From the NCBI GenBank assembly GCA_016858145.1, contig JAEHOE010000129.1, forward strand, positions 62,001 to 126,000: DNA of 64,000 bases. Reading direction: 5' to 3'. This DNA comes from Edaphochlamys debaryana (Eukaryota > Chlorophyta > Chlorophyceae > Chlamydomonadales). Under the pieces are notes generated by a model that was not told the DNA's origin, made no database searches, and worked only from the letters and a program-made list of their open reading frames with translations. Shown piece by piece: positions 12,153 through 25,300 of this stretch. Made by a program: the position numbers and the translations under genes. Numbering within the stretch: the stretch's first letter is position 1; each line of letters begins with the position of its first letter.

Positions 12153-12622
12153 GGCGGGAGCGTCCGTGGAGCAAAGGCCGCGGAGGGGGCCCGGCGGTTG
12201 TGGGGCGGATGTGGGCTGGAGCGCGCGGGAGGAGGATCTTACCGGCGCAAGCGCCCCCGCATGGCAGCCGCCTTGCTCTCGGACTCGCCGCCCCAGACCC
12301 TCCTCCTTGCTTTCACATGGCCTTTCCTGGCTAGCTGATCTGACGCCTTCACAAGCTGCTGCAACACGAGCGCAGACTCGGACACGCGCGCGCGCGGTTT
12401 TCGGTGCCGCTCGAGCGGAGCCTCTTCTTGCCCGCTCGCGCCTCCGGCCCGCGGCCATACGCGCTCGACACAGCTCGCGGCCATGTGCTGAAGCCCGGAT
12501 CGCCGGCAGCTTGCCGGCCGCAAGGCAGTCGGCTGCTGCCTCGGCGCGCATCACACCCTTCGCACCTTCGGCTTGACGACTACGCCGCACGGTTTGTGCG
12601 CTGGTGAAACAGCACCGCGCGT
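12153..12622. other. Short intergenic region and 5' UTR of the PLATZ gene
   Basis: 470 bp between the stop of the unknown gene and the start codon of the PLATZ gene, both on the plus strand. No clear motif is visible. It must contain the 3' UTR of one gene and the promoter/5' UTR of the other, unless the PLATZ transcript has further upstream exons. Confidence 0.4.
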
Positions 12623-15600
12623 ATGGACCCTGCGCGCGTGGCAGCGTCAGAGCCGGGCGCGCTCGGGCTGCCCGTGGGTCTGGCGCCGTCCGCGACCCAG
12701 CTGCAGCAGCACTGCCCGCCGCAGCACCTTTCGTCGTCGCCGGAGTCCAACGCTGCCGTCGCGGCGGCGGCGGCGGGGGCGTGCCAGTATCCCGCCGGGC
12801 TGCGGCTGGAGCCCATGTCGGCACCGTTTGGCGGCGGCTACGCGGCCGCGGCAGGCGGTGGCGGCGGCGGCAGCGCTGTGACGGTGGAGGGCTACCCGCT
12901 GCCGCCGCAGCACCTGGCGGAGCACGTGACGGCGCCGCTGCGGCCCTACTTCTTCACTCCGCCGCAGAGCGCACTGGCGCCGCCGCCGGGCGCGTTCTCG
13001 TCGCCGCCGCCGCCGCCGGGCAGCGGCCTGCCGCCGGCGGCCCCCGCCGTCGACTTCAGCTCGCCGCCGCTGCTGCCCATGCCAGCACCAGCGGCCGCTG
13101 CGGCGAGCAACACGGCCGCGACGACCGCTGGCGGCGACCCAGCGGCGGCGGCGGCGGCGGGGCCAACGTACAGCCAGCTGCCTTACGGCGGCTACCACTT
13201 CGCCCCTGCCACCGCCGCCAGCGGCCCTGGCGGCGACGCTGGAGGATTCACCGGCCTTCAACCACAGCCCCAACCGTCACAACCACCGCAAATGCCGCCG
13301 CCGCCGTCGGACTATGACTACCTGCACGCCCATCACCTTCAACTGCTGGCGTCCATGGCGCCACACGAGCCTCCCAACTCCCAACCGCTCCAACCGCTGC
13401 AGTCCCAACCGTCGCTGGGCCTATTCCTGCACCCGCAGGCTCAACCGCCGCTGGCGCTGCCGGCGGCAACCGAAGACGCCGACGGCGGCGGCGCTGGCGG
13501 CACGCCGGTGTCGTGGGACGTGTTCAGCACCGCCGCTGCGTTGCCGGCGGCGGCAGCCTCCGCCGGGGACCTGGCGATGCCGCCGACGCCCTTCGCCGTT
13601 GGCGGCGAGCTGGAGGCTTCTCTCAGCCTCCGAGCCCTGCTCCCCCGCCACGCCTCCGCCGCCGGCGCATCGGCGCCGCTGGGCCCGCTCGTTCCAATCG
13701 CGCCCCCGGCGCCGCCAGGGCTCGGCTCGCAAACCATGTACGGCAGCATTAGCCTCGGCCCCATCGTACGATCTGCCACGCCGTCGGGCGCTGGCTCCAT
13801 GCCGCCGCCTCCGCCGCTCATCCCAACGCCCATGGCACACCACCTGCCCCACTCTCACTCCCACCCCCACCTCCACCAACTCCACTTCCAGCCCCACCTC
13901 GCCTCCGTTCCCCACTTTCTCTCCATGCCAGCGCATCGGCCCGGCGGCAGCCTGCCGGCGGCAAGCGCCCTAGATCTGCTGCCGCCGCTGCGGCCCCACT
14001 CCTCGGTCAGCCTGGCGGCGCCGCCGAGGCCCGACATCGCCGTCACGCCAACGCTCCGCGGCGGCGGCCCGCCGCCGACTCCCTTCGCCTTCTATCCGAA
14101 CCCTGGCGGCGGCGGCGGCAGTGACGGCGGCGGTGCAGCAGCTGACGGGGACGCTGGCGGCGGCGGCGGTGGCCTGTACGGGCAGCCGCCGGCGCCGCCG
14201 CAGCAGGCGCATGGTCCAGGGCTGCGGGCTACGGGCAACGCCGGTGAGGCTGAGAGCGGCTGGCGGCCGCAGCAGCAGGAGCAGTACGAACACGACCAGC
14301 CTGAGCAGTACGAGCCTCAGCCGTACGGTGTACGGCAAGTGCGGCAGGCCTCGGACGCGTGGGCGCAGGAGCCTGCGTGGGGGCAGCTGTGGGGCGGCGG
14401 TGGCGGCGCTGGCGACGGCGGTGGCGGTGGGGGCGGTGGCATGCTTGGGCCCCTGCGCAGCCCACGCCCCGTGACTACCCCCCAAGCGGCCATGGCCTTT
14501 TTGCACCAGGTGTGGTGGGGGGCGATCGGGGTGGGCATAGCAGGGGCAGGCAAGGTCAGGAGAGGGCAAAGGGTCTAGGGCGGCTGAGGTTGCAGGGAAG
14601 GCCGGGGGGGAGCAGTGGCTAGGGTTTTGCACGCCGAGCGCGGAGGAGTCATCGCGCCATCTCGGCTCGCCTTGACTCGTTGTGCGGAGCGCTCCCGCCC
14701 TCAGTCAGACCATATCCACATAGCGGCTAGGAGCGGCAATGCAGCGCCTGCTATCGCGGGCGACCTTCCTTAAACCTGCAAGACGCGGTTTTTGCAGCTC
14801 GCGAGCTGGCGCTCTCGCAACTCCACCCGAGCTCGGCCCGCCCTCCGCTGCTGGAGGCGCGGGCCATAGCTATGCTCGCACCGGTAGGGCCTCAGGCGCC
14901 AGGTCGCAACACCATTTTTTGCGGTCGCGACCTTGGCGCGCTACTTCCCCCGAATTCACCCAGCCTTCGTTCCACCTCGACAACCGCATTCCGAGCCAGC
15001 TCCGCTTCTCCTCCTTTACTTATTTTGCGATGCTTGTCCTCTTGCAGGTGCTCGCGGAGGAGGCGGACGGCGATGCTGACGCCGAGGCGCCCCACAGCCG
15101 CTCCGCGCGTGGACCAGGCCCAGGCGCAGGCGATGGCGATGACGGCTTTGCGCCTCTAAGCTTTGGTTTGGGCCTAGGCGCGATGGGAATGGGAATGGGC
15201 TTGCTACCCCACGACGAGCGGCTCCAAGGCCTAGCTTCGCCCGCCGGGTCCCTCGGTAGCTTTGGCGCGATGGGCACGGGTGGGCTTGGCAACGTCGCGC
15301 CCGCAGCTACGGCGGGAGGCGGTGGCGCCGCCGGGGCCGCCAGCGGGCCCGCCGCGGCGGAGGCGCCGGTGGCGGAGGCGGAGGCGGAGGCGGTGAGCCG
15401 GCCGCTGAATGCCGCTGAAGGCGGCGACGGCGGAGCGGGTGTTGGCGGCGCGGCGGGTGTGCTGGCGGCGGCGGTGGGACGAGCGCAAGGGCAAGGGTCC
15501 GCTGACGGAGCCGACAGCAGGAGCCGGGGTGCAATCTCCATGGTCCCGCTGTCGCAAGTGCCGCCACCACGCCCGCCGCCGCCGCTTTTCGTGGCGCCGC

Positions 15601-18600
15601 CGCCCGAGCCCTTTTTGAACCGTGCCGTCGATTGTGATGGCGGCGGCGCTGGCAGGACTGACGGCTCCGATCCACCACCAGAGGGCGGCGGCGGTGGCGG
15701 CGGCAGCGAGGAGGAGCAGGAGGACCGCAGCGGCGACAACGAGACCGCTGGCGGCGTCAGCGGTGGTGCCGGCGGCGGCGGCAGGGCTGGCCGCGCCGCC
15801 GCCATGCTCGGTGACCGTCAGGGCAGCACGACGGCGCGTGCGGAGCGGTGGCTGGACGCCGCCGCCGTCGCCGCCGCCGTCGCCGCCGCCGTCGAGGCTG
15901 CAGTCACCGTCCCGACCGCCGTCGCCCTCAAGGAGGAGTGCGCGCCGCAGGCCGCCGTCGGCCTGGCGCCGTCGCCGGAGGAGGCGGCGCCGCCACCGCC
16001 GCTGCCGCCCGCGGCAGCGGCGCTGCTCGCGCCTGTGCCTGGCATCCGTGGCGGCGCGGGGCAGGCGGCGGCGGCGGGGCTGGGCCTGAGCCCCGGTGGC
16101 AAGGGCGTGCGGAAGCGTGAGGGCGAGGGCGAGGCTGAAGCTGAGGATGGGGATTATGCTAGGCCTGGCGATGGTGATGGAGGACACGGAGGGTCAAAGC
16201 AGCGGCCAGCTAAGAAGCGGAAGCGTCGGTCAAAAGGCGGGGATGGCGAGGAGGGCCAGGAGGCGGAGAGCCCGTCTGCCCACAAGGCCCCCCGCAGCAA
16301 GCCCAAGACGACCGCCGCCACTGCAGCGGCGGCAGCGGCGGCAGCCGCCGCCACCGCACCCCCGGCGGCGCCGCTGGCGTGGGACGAGCAAGGATGGGAC
16401 GACCACACGCTGTCGGCGGCGGCGCCTCCGCCGGCGCCAGAGCTCAACGCCCGGCCGCCGACGGCTCACCCCCACCCGCTCGCCAAGACGCCCCGCCGCC
16501 GCGTCGCCGCTAACGGAACCGGCGGCGCCGCTGGCGGTGGCGGCGGCGGCAGCGCGAACTTCCCCCGTCCCGCCGCCGACGATTCGTCTCCTGGCGGCGC
16601 CGTACATTCTCCGCCCAACTCCCCATCCGCCAACTTCAACACCAGCGGCGGCGACCTCGACTACGGCACTGGCGGCGGCGGTGGTGGCGGTGGCGGCGGC
16701 AGCGGCAACGGCGGCGGCGGCGCCGGAAGCGGCATCGGCGACGGCAGCTGGCACCCCGACTGGCTCGTCTGTCTGACCACGGACCCACGGTTCTTCCAGC
16801 CCTGCCCGCACTGCAACCCCGGCCACCCGGGCAGTCGGGACGCCCTGCTCACCTACCTTGACGTCACGGAGCCCCACGGCCCCGCGGTATGCACCTACTG
16901 CCGAAACGAGCGCCTGAGCCGCGGGCACAGGTGCGGCGACTTCGGGGAATTGGGCGAAGTGGGGGAGGGGCCGCATGGCTGGCCGGTTCGCCCTCATGCG
17001 GGGGCAGGGGTTCGGCGGGAAAAAAAGAAAAGCGGACACGAGGCCGGTGATACGCCTTCAGTCGGGGGCAGGGGCTCTGCGTTCAAGCCTGCTGCCCCCG
17101 CTCCGCCGGCCCCCAGGTTGCTGCAGGTACGGCGCAGCACGTACCACGAGGTCGTACAGGTACGGGCTCGTCCAGGCGGCAGGAGGAGGGGAGCGGGCTG
17201 CAGGGTTTAAGCCTGTGCGCAGAGCTGGGGACTGCTTCAGCCCTGACGCAGAGACGGAAACCTTGCTTCCGCCTTCACCCGCCTTGCTGTTGCTAATCCC
17301 GGCCCCTGAACTTTACTGTCCCCACCCCGCCGCACCCCCACCCCACTACCCAGGTTGCTGACGTGGGGCCCCTGCTGGACCTGGAGGGGGTGCAGCTCTA
17401 CACCATCAACCACGCAAGGGTGAGCGCGTGCGTGCTTGCAGGATGCGTGCTTACATCAACTCAAGATCAAGAGCGTTGCGTGCCCCAGCTGATGGCGACC
17501 CACATCGCCCCCTCCCCTTCATACCTCGCATCAACCCATGTTAAACAGCTTTCGCTAACCCCAGCTGTGGTCATTGTGCGCATTGCCGCGTGCTGCTGTG
17601 CACTCTTGCGTGCTCGATCAAACCGGAGCCGACCCACATCGCCTGTTCCTGCGCAGCCGCCGCCAGCGTCAGCACAGAGCCGACCCACATCGCCCCCGCC
17701 CCGCAAACTCCCTCCACCCCCCATGTAACGCCCCTTTTCCTCGCCCCTCCCCTTCCGCCCCTCCCCCCAAGGTGGTCTTCCTCCGCAGCCGACCCCAGTC
17801 CCGCGCCCCCAAGGGCAGTGCCATGCCCTCCCGCTGCTCCCTGGACGGAAGGCAGCTCATGGACGCAGCGGCGAGGTACTGCTCTCTCAGGTGTGTGTGG
17901 GCGAAGGGGGGCCGGGGAGGGACGCTATGTTGAGATGCTGTGCGGAGGGTTAGTTGGGGGGTGGGAAGGGGGTTGGGGCTGGAGGGGTTGGCTGGCGTGC
18001 TGGGGATGGCGCAGATGTGTATTGGGAAGCTGAACCCGCTTTGTCGATGGACGGAGGAGGCCCCTCCTGCGTTGAGCCGCTGGCATGTGCCGTGGTGTGC
18101 GAGGGTCGCACGTGCCGTTGCCACCGGTGATTGCTGAAGTGCTAACGCATGCCCGCTCGCACCGTTCTGCTGACCGCTTTGCAGGTGCAAGATGGAGGCG
18201 GAGGCTGAGGCCATCATCGCCGACCGAGACAGCGCCGCCGCCGCCGCCGTGGCGCACCACATCCAAGGGGTGCGCAGCGGCGCCGCCGGCGCGCTGGCGG
18301 CGGGCGGCGGTGGCGGCGGCGGCAGCGGTGGCGAGGGTGAAGAGAGCCTGGCGGCGGCGGCGGCGGCGGTGCCGCTGTCAGGCCGGGCGACGCCGGCGCA
18401 TGCCCGCGGCGGCATGCCGCGAGGGCCGCCGTCGGGGCCGCTGCCGTGGCCGTCGCCGGCGGCGGCGGCAGCGGCGGCCGCCGCGGCCGCCCTACCGCCG
18501 CCGCTGCCGTCCCCTGTCGCAGCCGGCAACGGCGGCGGCGGCGGCAGCAAGCGGTGGAGGTCGGACAACGGCCAGGCTGCGGAGCCGTCCGCAGTGCCGG

Positions 18601-20024
18601 AGCCCCGCCAACGCGCTCGCCCCAGTGCTGCCGCCGCCGGTGCCAGGGGCGGCGCTGGCACTGGTGGCACCGCTGCCGACGATTACGGTGGCGGTTACGG
18701 TTATGATGCCGCTGGCGGCGGCGTCGAGGGCCCGGGTGACGTCATCAGCATCCTGCCGCACCGCTCCGCCGGGCCGCGAGCCAGCCGGCCGCCGCCGTCG
18801 CGCGCTGAGCTGCTCGGCCTGAGCCTGCTCGCGGGCGCTGGCGCTGGCGGCGGCAGCGGTGGCCGTGGTGGCGGCTTTGCCCAGTGTCACGCCGGCGGCG
18901 ACGATGGCGGCGACGCCGAGCCGTTGTTTCCCTTAGCGCCGGCCCTGCATCTGCTGCCGTCAGGCCGACCACACGCCTCGGCCCTGCCGCTGTTCCGCCG
19001 CGGCTCGCCGCAGCACGGCCCGCCGCCGACGGAGGCAGAGCTGGGGGCGGCGGCGGCGGCAGCGGAGCAGAACATGGGTGACGGGCTGGCGGCGGCGGGA
19101 GAACAGTGCGGCACAGCGGGCATGGCCTTCCCGCCGCCGTCGTCGGCCCTGGCGGCGGCAAACCACGCTCTGACGGCGCCGCCAGGCGCCGGCGGCAACG
19201 GCGCCGCCGCCGTCAGCATCCCCGACGCCGGCTCGCCCGCGCGCCTGGGCTTCCGCCGCAACGCGCCGCCGCCGCGGCGGCCCTCCCTGCTCCGCCGGCT
19301 GCCGCCGCCGCCGCCAAGCGAAGGTGGCGGCGGTGATGCGGCGGGAGCTGGCCTGGCCCTGCCGCCGCTGCCGCCGGCCGCTAGGTCGCCCTCCCGCCAC
19401 GCCCGCTTCGGCCCAGCGCCCGCAACCGCCCTCGGCGGCCTGGCAAGCCTCCCCGATTACCACACACATGACGGCGGCCTGCAGCCGACGGCGCCGCTGC
19501 CGATGATGCCGCCGCCGTCGCCGCCGTCGGGCCGGCCGTCGCCGGGGCGCGTCGACATCCAGGCGCTTTCGGCCGCTGGCGGCGGCGGTTGCGGCGGCGA
19601 GAATGGCGCCGCCGCCGGCCCGTGGCCGCCGCCGCTGCCGTCAGCGAGCCACGGCGGCGGCAATACAGACCTGTACGGCCTGGCGGCGGCGGCGGGCAGT
19701 CGCGAAGACAGCGTCGAGGGCGGGGGAGGCGGAGGTGGCGGCGGCGGCGGGTATGCGTCTTCGGACTCTTGGGCTGCCCAAAGGGCTGCACAGGTGGGTC
19801 GCTCCGATTGTGTGGCAACTGCCCAAAAAGAGAGACGAGTACGGACGGCAGCCAAAGCAAGCACGTAAGAGTGGATGTGCGTTTGGTCAGGCTCTCCTCT
19901 CCATGATACCCTTAGATCCTTTCTTAAGGCCCTTCCTGTCTTGTCCCTGTGCCTCCCACCCCTGGCAACGCAGATGGCAGCGGCGGCAGCCACGCGCTCT
20001 GCCCAGTCTGGCGGCGGCGGCGGC

Positions 20025-20059
<35 letters not shown>

Positions 20060-20501
20060 TCCGGAACGCGGCGGCCGCCCCGGCAGCAGCGGCAGCCTGG
20101 GGAGTGTGATGGGCGGCGGCGGCCTGCCCCCCCTCCCGGGCCTCGAGGCCGACCCCCTGTCGGGCCTGGCAGCGCTCCTCCGTACGACACATCAGCACGT
20201 GATGGCGGCGTCAGCGCCGCCGGCGGCGGCGGCGGAAGGCTGCGACGGCGCCGCCGCCGCATCAGGCCTGGCGGCGCATGGCTCACCGCGGCGGTCGAGG
20301 CTCGGCGGCGGCGGTGGCGGCGGCCGGCGGATGGCCCGCGCCGCCAGCAGCGGGCACAGTGGGTACGACAGCGGGGACACGAGATCCACGGGCAGTCTGT
20401 ACGGGCAGCTGTATCCGGGGCTTACGATGCAACACTCGCCGCTCTCTGGTACGGGCCACCACAAGCGGAAGAGCGCGCCGCACCGGGCAGCGCTCGAGTG
20501 A
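12623..20501 (+). CDS. PLATZ-family zinc-dependent DNA-binding protein, very long
   Basis: Seven exons: 12623-14509, 15048-16930, 17117-17159, 17354-17419, 17772-17890, 18185-19793, 19974-20501. They sum to 6135 nt (2044 aa) with consistent phases. The PLATZ domain (plant AT-rich sequence- and zinc-binding) runs from about residue 1197 to 1340 across the short exons. It comprises WHPDWLVC..., Cys/His pairs in PCPHCNPGH and VCTYCRNE, then GHRLLQVRRSTYHEVVQ, LYTINHARVVFLRSRPQSR, PKGS and a final RYCSLRC. A basic cluster KKRKRR at 1018-1023 is a likely nuclear signal. The C-terminus HKRKSAPHRAALE resembles the RRKGIPHRAPL-type tail of plant PLATZ proteins. The rest is Ala/Gly/Pro/His-rich repeat sequence encoded by GGC/GCC triplets. 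Land-plant PLATZ proteins are about 200-260 aa, so nearly all the extra length is disordered. Expected role: nuclear, binds A/T-rich DNA, often repressive. Confidence 0.92.
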
Positions 20502-22389
20502 TCCGTGCCCTGCACGGCAAACGGGCAGGCCCTGCTGCGCTCGAGTAAGCCTCTTCGGCGCACGGGCAAGCGGCAAGCGGGCAGGCCCCGTACGGCAGGC
20601 GGGCCCTGTGCGGTCAGCAGATGTACGGATGGTTTTCTCCCAGTCCCAGCGCAGTGCGGGCCGGTAGTTCCGGTAGTATTACGTAAAGCTGCAGAGGGTT
20701 TACTCATGCCAAGAGATGATTTCGGGGATGGGCACTCTTCGTCGTCAGCCGGCCGTGCGCATGCAGTTTTTGCAGGTTGTCTGGAAGAGGGTTTGAAGCA
20801 AACATGCCATGCAAGCCCTGAAGAGAGGGCGTTCGCAGGGGCATGAGGTGCGCGCATGGGCCGCCGTCAGCGGCCTTGAGGTGGGAGCCTTCGCAATGCC
20901 CTCGAAACGCGTCGGACGAGACGAGGGCCCTCCAATTGGGGGCCGGCCTACGGAGGATTCGACGGAAGATGGAGCAGGATGGAGCGCCGTAAGGCCGAGC
21001 CGTAAGGCTGGGGACGCACTGAAGCGCGCGGGGCCGTGCACATGGTTGGAAGCGCTGCGGGATTGCTACCGGTACAAGGGGCGTCAACGTTGGGACACCG
21101 GGCCTGCGGAGGTCCGGGTCGTGTGGTGCATCCAGGGCACAGCAGGCGGGGGGCGGGGCAGGCGAGCGCTTTATGCCCACGGCTGCTGCCTCGCCGCTCG
21201 GAGGGGTTAGAAGACATCAACGAAGCGAAGCGCTTGGTTGTGGCGTAGGGCGTGTTACGCAGACTATGCAGACCGCTCGGGGGGGCCGTGTGGTGTGGTG
21301 CTGGGGTTGCAGGGAGCGAGACTGCGAGAGGCGCTCATGCGGGGACGCCGGGGTTCGGCGGGGTTGCAGTGGCCTCTTCTGTCTAGGCAAGGTGTTGCGA
21401 GGTGGGCGAGAGGCACGCTAGGCGATAGTCAGTTGCCCAGGGGCGCACGGCGCTCGGGACAAAGTAAGGATCGTTGTACAGCTCTGCCGCCCCTCCCTCC
21501 GGCCCCTTCCCAGCTTCACGTCCGCTGCGCGCACAGCTCCATGGGGTGCTATGAATGCTACCAGTCTGTGCCCTCCTCGCCAGAGGCCCAGGGCATCCTC
21601 CCCGGAGTGCTATGAGTCTGTGACCTGCCACCCAGCGTTACATTAATGTCGCCTCTCCCCGGCATCGTGCCAGGAGAGCTCCCCCGGCACACCACACTGC
21701 ACACCGGACGCCCTGACATGGCTCCTAGCTCTGTCAGTGTCGCCCTCTCCCGCGGCTGCCCTGTGCCCGCACACCTCAACCCCCCCCCCGCGACTCCGCC
21801 CCTCGCACGTCGCACCCCTGGCCTCACGCCTGCTTCGCCCATCACCAGCCACCTGTGCTGCTCTCCTGCCCCCTGCTCCCCCTGCTCTCTCCGTCGCTCC
21901 AAGGGGTCTTCCCTTGCCCGGGGACCACGGCTTCAAGGGGACCACGGCCGTGGGCGTGGGCACCCCTTTCCCCGCTGCCCCCGGCAGGCGCTGCCCCCGC
22001 CAGGGCCACCGGGGCCACCACGGTGCTCCCGCTGGGCGGCCACCGGGGTCACCAGTGTCCTCCAGCGTTCCCGCTGGGCGGCCACCAGGGGCTGATGCGA
22101 CCTGCTCCCCGGTACCACAGCTCCCTGCTTCGCTAGCACCCGCCGTCTTCCTCCTCCCTACTGCCCCACATCCCTGCCTCCGCCTAGGCCGGGGCCGCAC
22201 CCCGCCCGGCGTCCCCGCCACCGCTCCCGCTGTCTTTACTGTCCCGGGCGTCCGCAAGGGTCACCCAGTCCTCTTCAGGCTGCCGCCTGGGAGGGGCTCC
22301 CCTCCACTGCCCCCGCCTCCGCCACCGTCGCAGCGTAGGCCGCCTCAGGGGGCTCCTCCCGGTACCTCCACCTCCGTCCCCCCTCCGCC
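20502..22389. other. Convergent intergenic region (PLATZ and MEMO1 3' ends)
   Basis: 1.9 kb between two stops on opposite strands. No convincing coding sequence. It includes GC-rich CGGGCAGGCCC-like repeats just after the PLATZ stop (20515-20620), and a minus-strand TGTAA at 21642-21638 that could serve MEMO1 (separate entry). Confidence 0.45.
21638..21642 (-). terminator. Candidate poly(A) signal (TGTAA) for the MEMO1 gene
   Basis: The plus strand reads TTACA, that is TGTAA on the gene's strand, about 750 nt past the MEMO1 stop. TGTAA is the usual green-algal poly(A) signal. A five-base match can occur by chance, so this is only a candidate. Confidence 0.3.
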
Positions 22390-25300
22390 CTAGGCCGGTG
22401 TGACCACGGCCGACGCGTAGCTGACGGAAGAGTGCGAGGGCGCCGTGCACTTGGAGGACTGGTCGTAGTGCGTGAAGCGGATGCGGTGCGGCCGGGAGCA
22501 GTGCTGGAGCATCTGCGGGGGGCGGGGGTGAGGCGACGCAGATAAGGCGGGGGCGTAGAAAGAGGTGAGTGAGGTGAGTGGAAGCGGAGCGTTTAGACCC
22601 TACGACCGGGTTCCTTGGCCGCACGACCAGTCACGGTCACGGGGGTCTAGCCTCTCTCACGGCCCCCCGGCTGTGGACGCGACCAGACGAAGCCCACCCC
22701 AAGCCCCGCCCTGCCCACCCTCCCCGTGCCTCTGTGCCCTGCTGGTCCGCTCACGTTGAGCGTTGCCCAGTTGCCCCGTACCTTGGCGCCTCGGGCAAGA
22801 CCCCTGTACCCCTATCTCCCGCGGCTGCCTCCGTCTCAGTTCCGGCGGCCCCCACACCATCCCCAGGACCGAGCTGCACCCCTGGCCCCAGGCGCACCAC
22901 GCCCCATGGCCACCGCCCCCACCCCCCTCCTTGTCCGCCTCACGTTGAGGAAGACCCCGATGGGGTGGCGGCCGCAGATTGTGTTGCGGTACTGGGACAG
23001 GTAGGCAGCGAACTTGGCGGGGTCGCCCTGTGGTGGGTGGGTGGGTGGGTGGGTGGGTGGGGAGTAAAGAGGAAGGAGGGAGGAGGCTGGGCCAGCAGGG
23101 AGGGGCAGGAGGGCTGGATAGGTTGACCAGGCATTGAGCGGGTTCGCCCTGTGGGGCGGGTGGGTGGGGGGGTATGGAGGGGCGCGGCATGGTGTGAGCG
23201 GGGGCTGGGGGCCCCACGAGATATGGGCAGGGGGCGCCAGGAAGATCCACTTTCGCACGACAGATCTTGCCCACCTGCTCTATGAGGTCCATGCCCAGGT
23301 GGTCCAGCCAGCTGATGGACTCCCAGATCTGGCCCTGAGGGGTGCGTGTGTGTGGGGTGGGTGGGTGGAGGGGGTGCAGGGGGATGTGAGAGGCGCCACA
23401 TGAGGCACCACACTTGCTAGGACCCTACCGGTAGGGAGAGTCACTGGGAACGTTCACATCTGGGTCTGGGTCAAGCGTCTGATACGTCTCCCCTTTAGTG
23501 CCAAGTCATGGGCACCCGCACGCACCCGTACGCACCTGGTCGGGGTTGCGGTAGGTGTACGAGAACCGAGAGCCCCAGTGGCAGAAGTCGCTCGACACAA
23601 CGAACAAGTTGGTTGGGTCGTCCAGGTACGGCCCGAGCAGCTTGCCGTACGAGGCCTCACTGCGGTACGGCAGGGGCGGAGGGAGACCCGGGCGCAGAGC
23701 ACGTCTAAAGCACGTGAAGATTACGTCCCAACTCGTCCAACCGCTAACCGTCAGATCCTTACTCACGTGTCCGTGGTGAGGGCGCCCACCATGATGGGGA
23801 CCAGCTTGAAGGGCTGGGTGGGGTGGGGTGGGGTGGGGCAAGGGCGGAGAAGGAGGGGGAGGGGAAAGGCGGCACGAGTAAGGCAGGCTAGGCTTGCACA
23901 CTTGTGGGGCCAGAAACAGCCGCCGGTACCCGGCCGCGCTCATGCAACCCGCAAAATGAGGGCCTGCTCATCAGCCCATTCTCAGTCCTAGGCCAGGGCT
24001 CGACAGCCCTGCCCAGTGGTCGTGCGAGGTCAGAGCCGAGCCGGGCAGCGTGCCAGCCCTCCAGCCCGCCTCCACCTGCCCCCGCATGGTGTGTACGATG
24101 TACGGCGTGTGCAGCTCCAGGCTGTGCTCGGCCTGGGGCCACGTGGGTTGCACGAGCGGTACGAAGATTGGCATGGGTGGATTCAGAGGTGGATGGGTGG
24201 ATGCAGGGCACAGCGAGGCATTGGGTCCATCGCCTGGATGAGGGATGCCCCCAGTGCATTCAAACCTTCTCCGCGCGCCTCCTGGCCCTTGCCAGCCTCC
24301 ACGCCCGTACCCCTCAGCCAGTCGCCCGCCCGCCTTCCACATCAGTCCACGCCCCGGCACCTTCACCACACCCCCAGCCCAACGTGACGCCCCTCCTTCC
24401 CTCCTCCGTAACCCCCCAGCTCCCTTCCCTCCCGTCCTCAGCCCCTCTCGCCCCCTCCCCCCCACCTCGTCCACGTCCTGGCCTCCCACCTGACCCCCCC
24501 AGCCCCCCTTTCCCCCCCCCCTCCCCCCCCCCCCCCCCTCTCTCCTCCCCCCCCCCCCCCCACCTCGTCCACGTCCTGGCTCATGGCCTCGAACTGCCCC
24601 GTGGCCCGCAGCTGCGCGTACACCTCCTGGTCGATCTCCATGGAGCCTGGGGGGGCCAGGGGGGAAACGGGGGGTGCAGGGGGGTGTCGACGGAGTGTAT
24701 GTGTATGCAGGTGTGTGTGTTGGCACCTTGGCCCCATGTAAGTGCCCCATGGGAAGGGAAGGGCAGGGGAGGAAAGGGAGAAGAGGTCTGCATGGCGACA
24801 GGACCAACAACCATCTGCGGGGGCACGGCCCGGACCAAGCGGGCCCCAAACCGCCCGGCCCAGGCCCGACCAGGCCCCGCCCGGGCCCACCCAGGGGCGT
24901 CTCGTACGACACTTGCGATGAGAGCATGCACTTGCGGCTGTAGACGTGGTGGGAGGGGCCCAGGAGGAACACACGGGAGCTGGGGGGGGGGGGGGAATCG
25001 CGGGCAGGGGTTGCGGGGGGAAGTCCGGGGTTGGATATGAAGAAACGAGGGTAACGTGGGGGAGGCGGCGTGGGTGGCGTTGCGCGAAGGCGACCGGACA
25101 AGACAGGAGGCCCGATGAGAGGACGGACCGCAGTACCGGGAAGGCTGTTTTGCAGAAACGTCCGGGGCATCTCAGGGGGTCCCGCCCAGGAGGGTCGCCC
25201 CGCTCACAATTTGGATGGGTCGATGTGGCGGTACGCATGCGCCATCACGTGACCGCAGTACGAGTAGCCCGCGTGCCTGCGGGGAGGGGGGCCAGCAGGG

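Noticed and set aside
12647..19993. Many long open frames antisense or out of frame to the PLATZ exons (for example 13421-13936, 15231-16187, 17669-18670 minus)
   Set aside because: They are shadows of GGC/GCC-repeat coding sequence. Composition is Arg/Ala/Pro-only and no family motif appears, while the sense frame carries a complete PLATZ domain.
23029..23063. GTGGGTGGGTGGG array as a telomere-like or quadruplex element
   Set aside because: It is a simple repeat at the intron end just before a MEMO1 acceptor; not telomeric (volvocine telomeres are TTTTAGGG-type).
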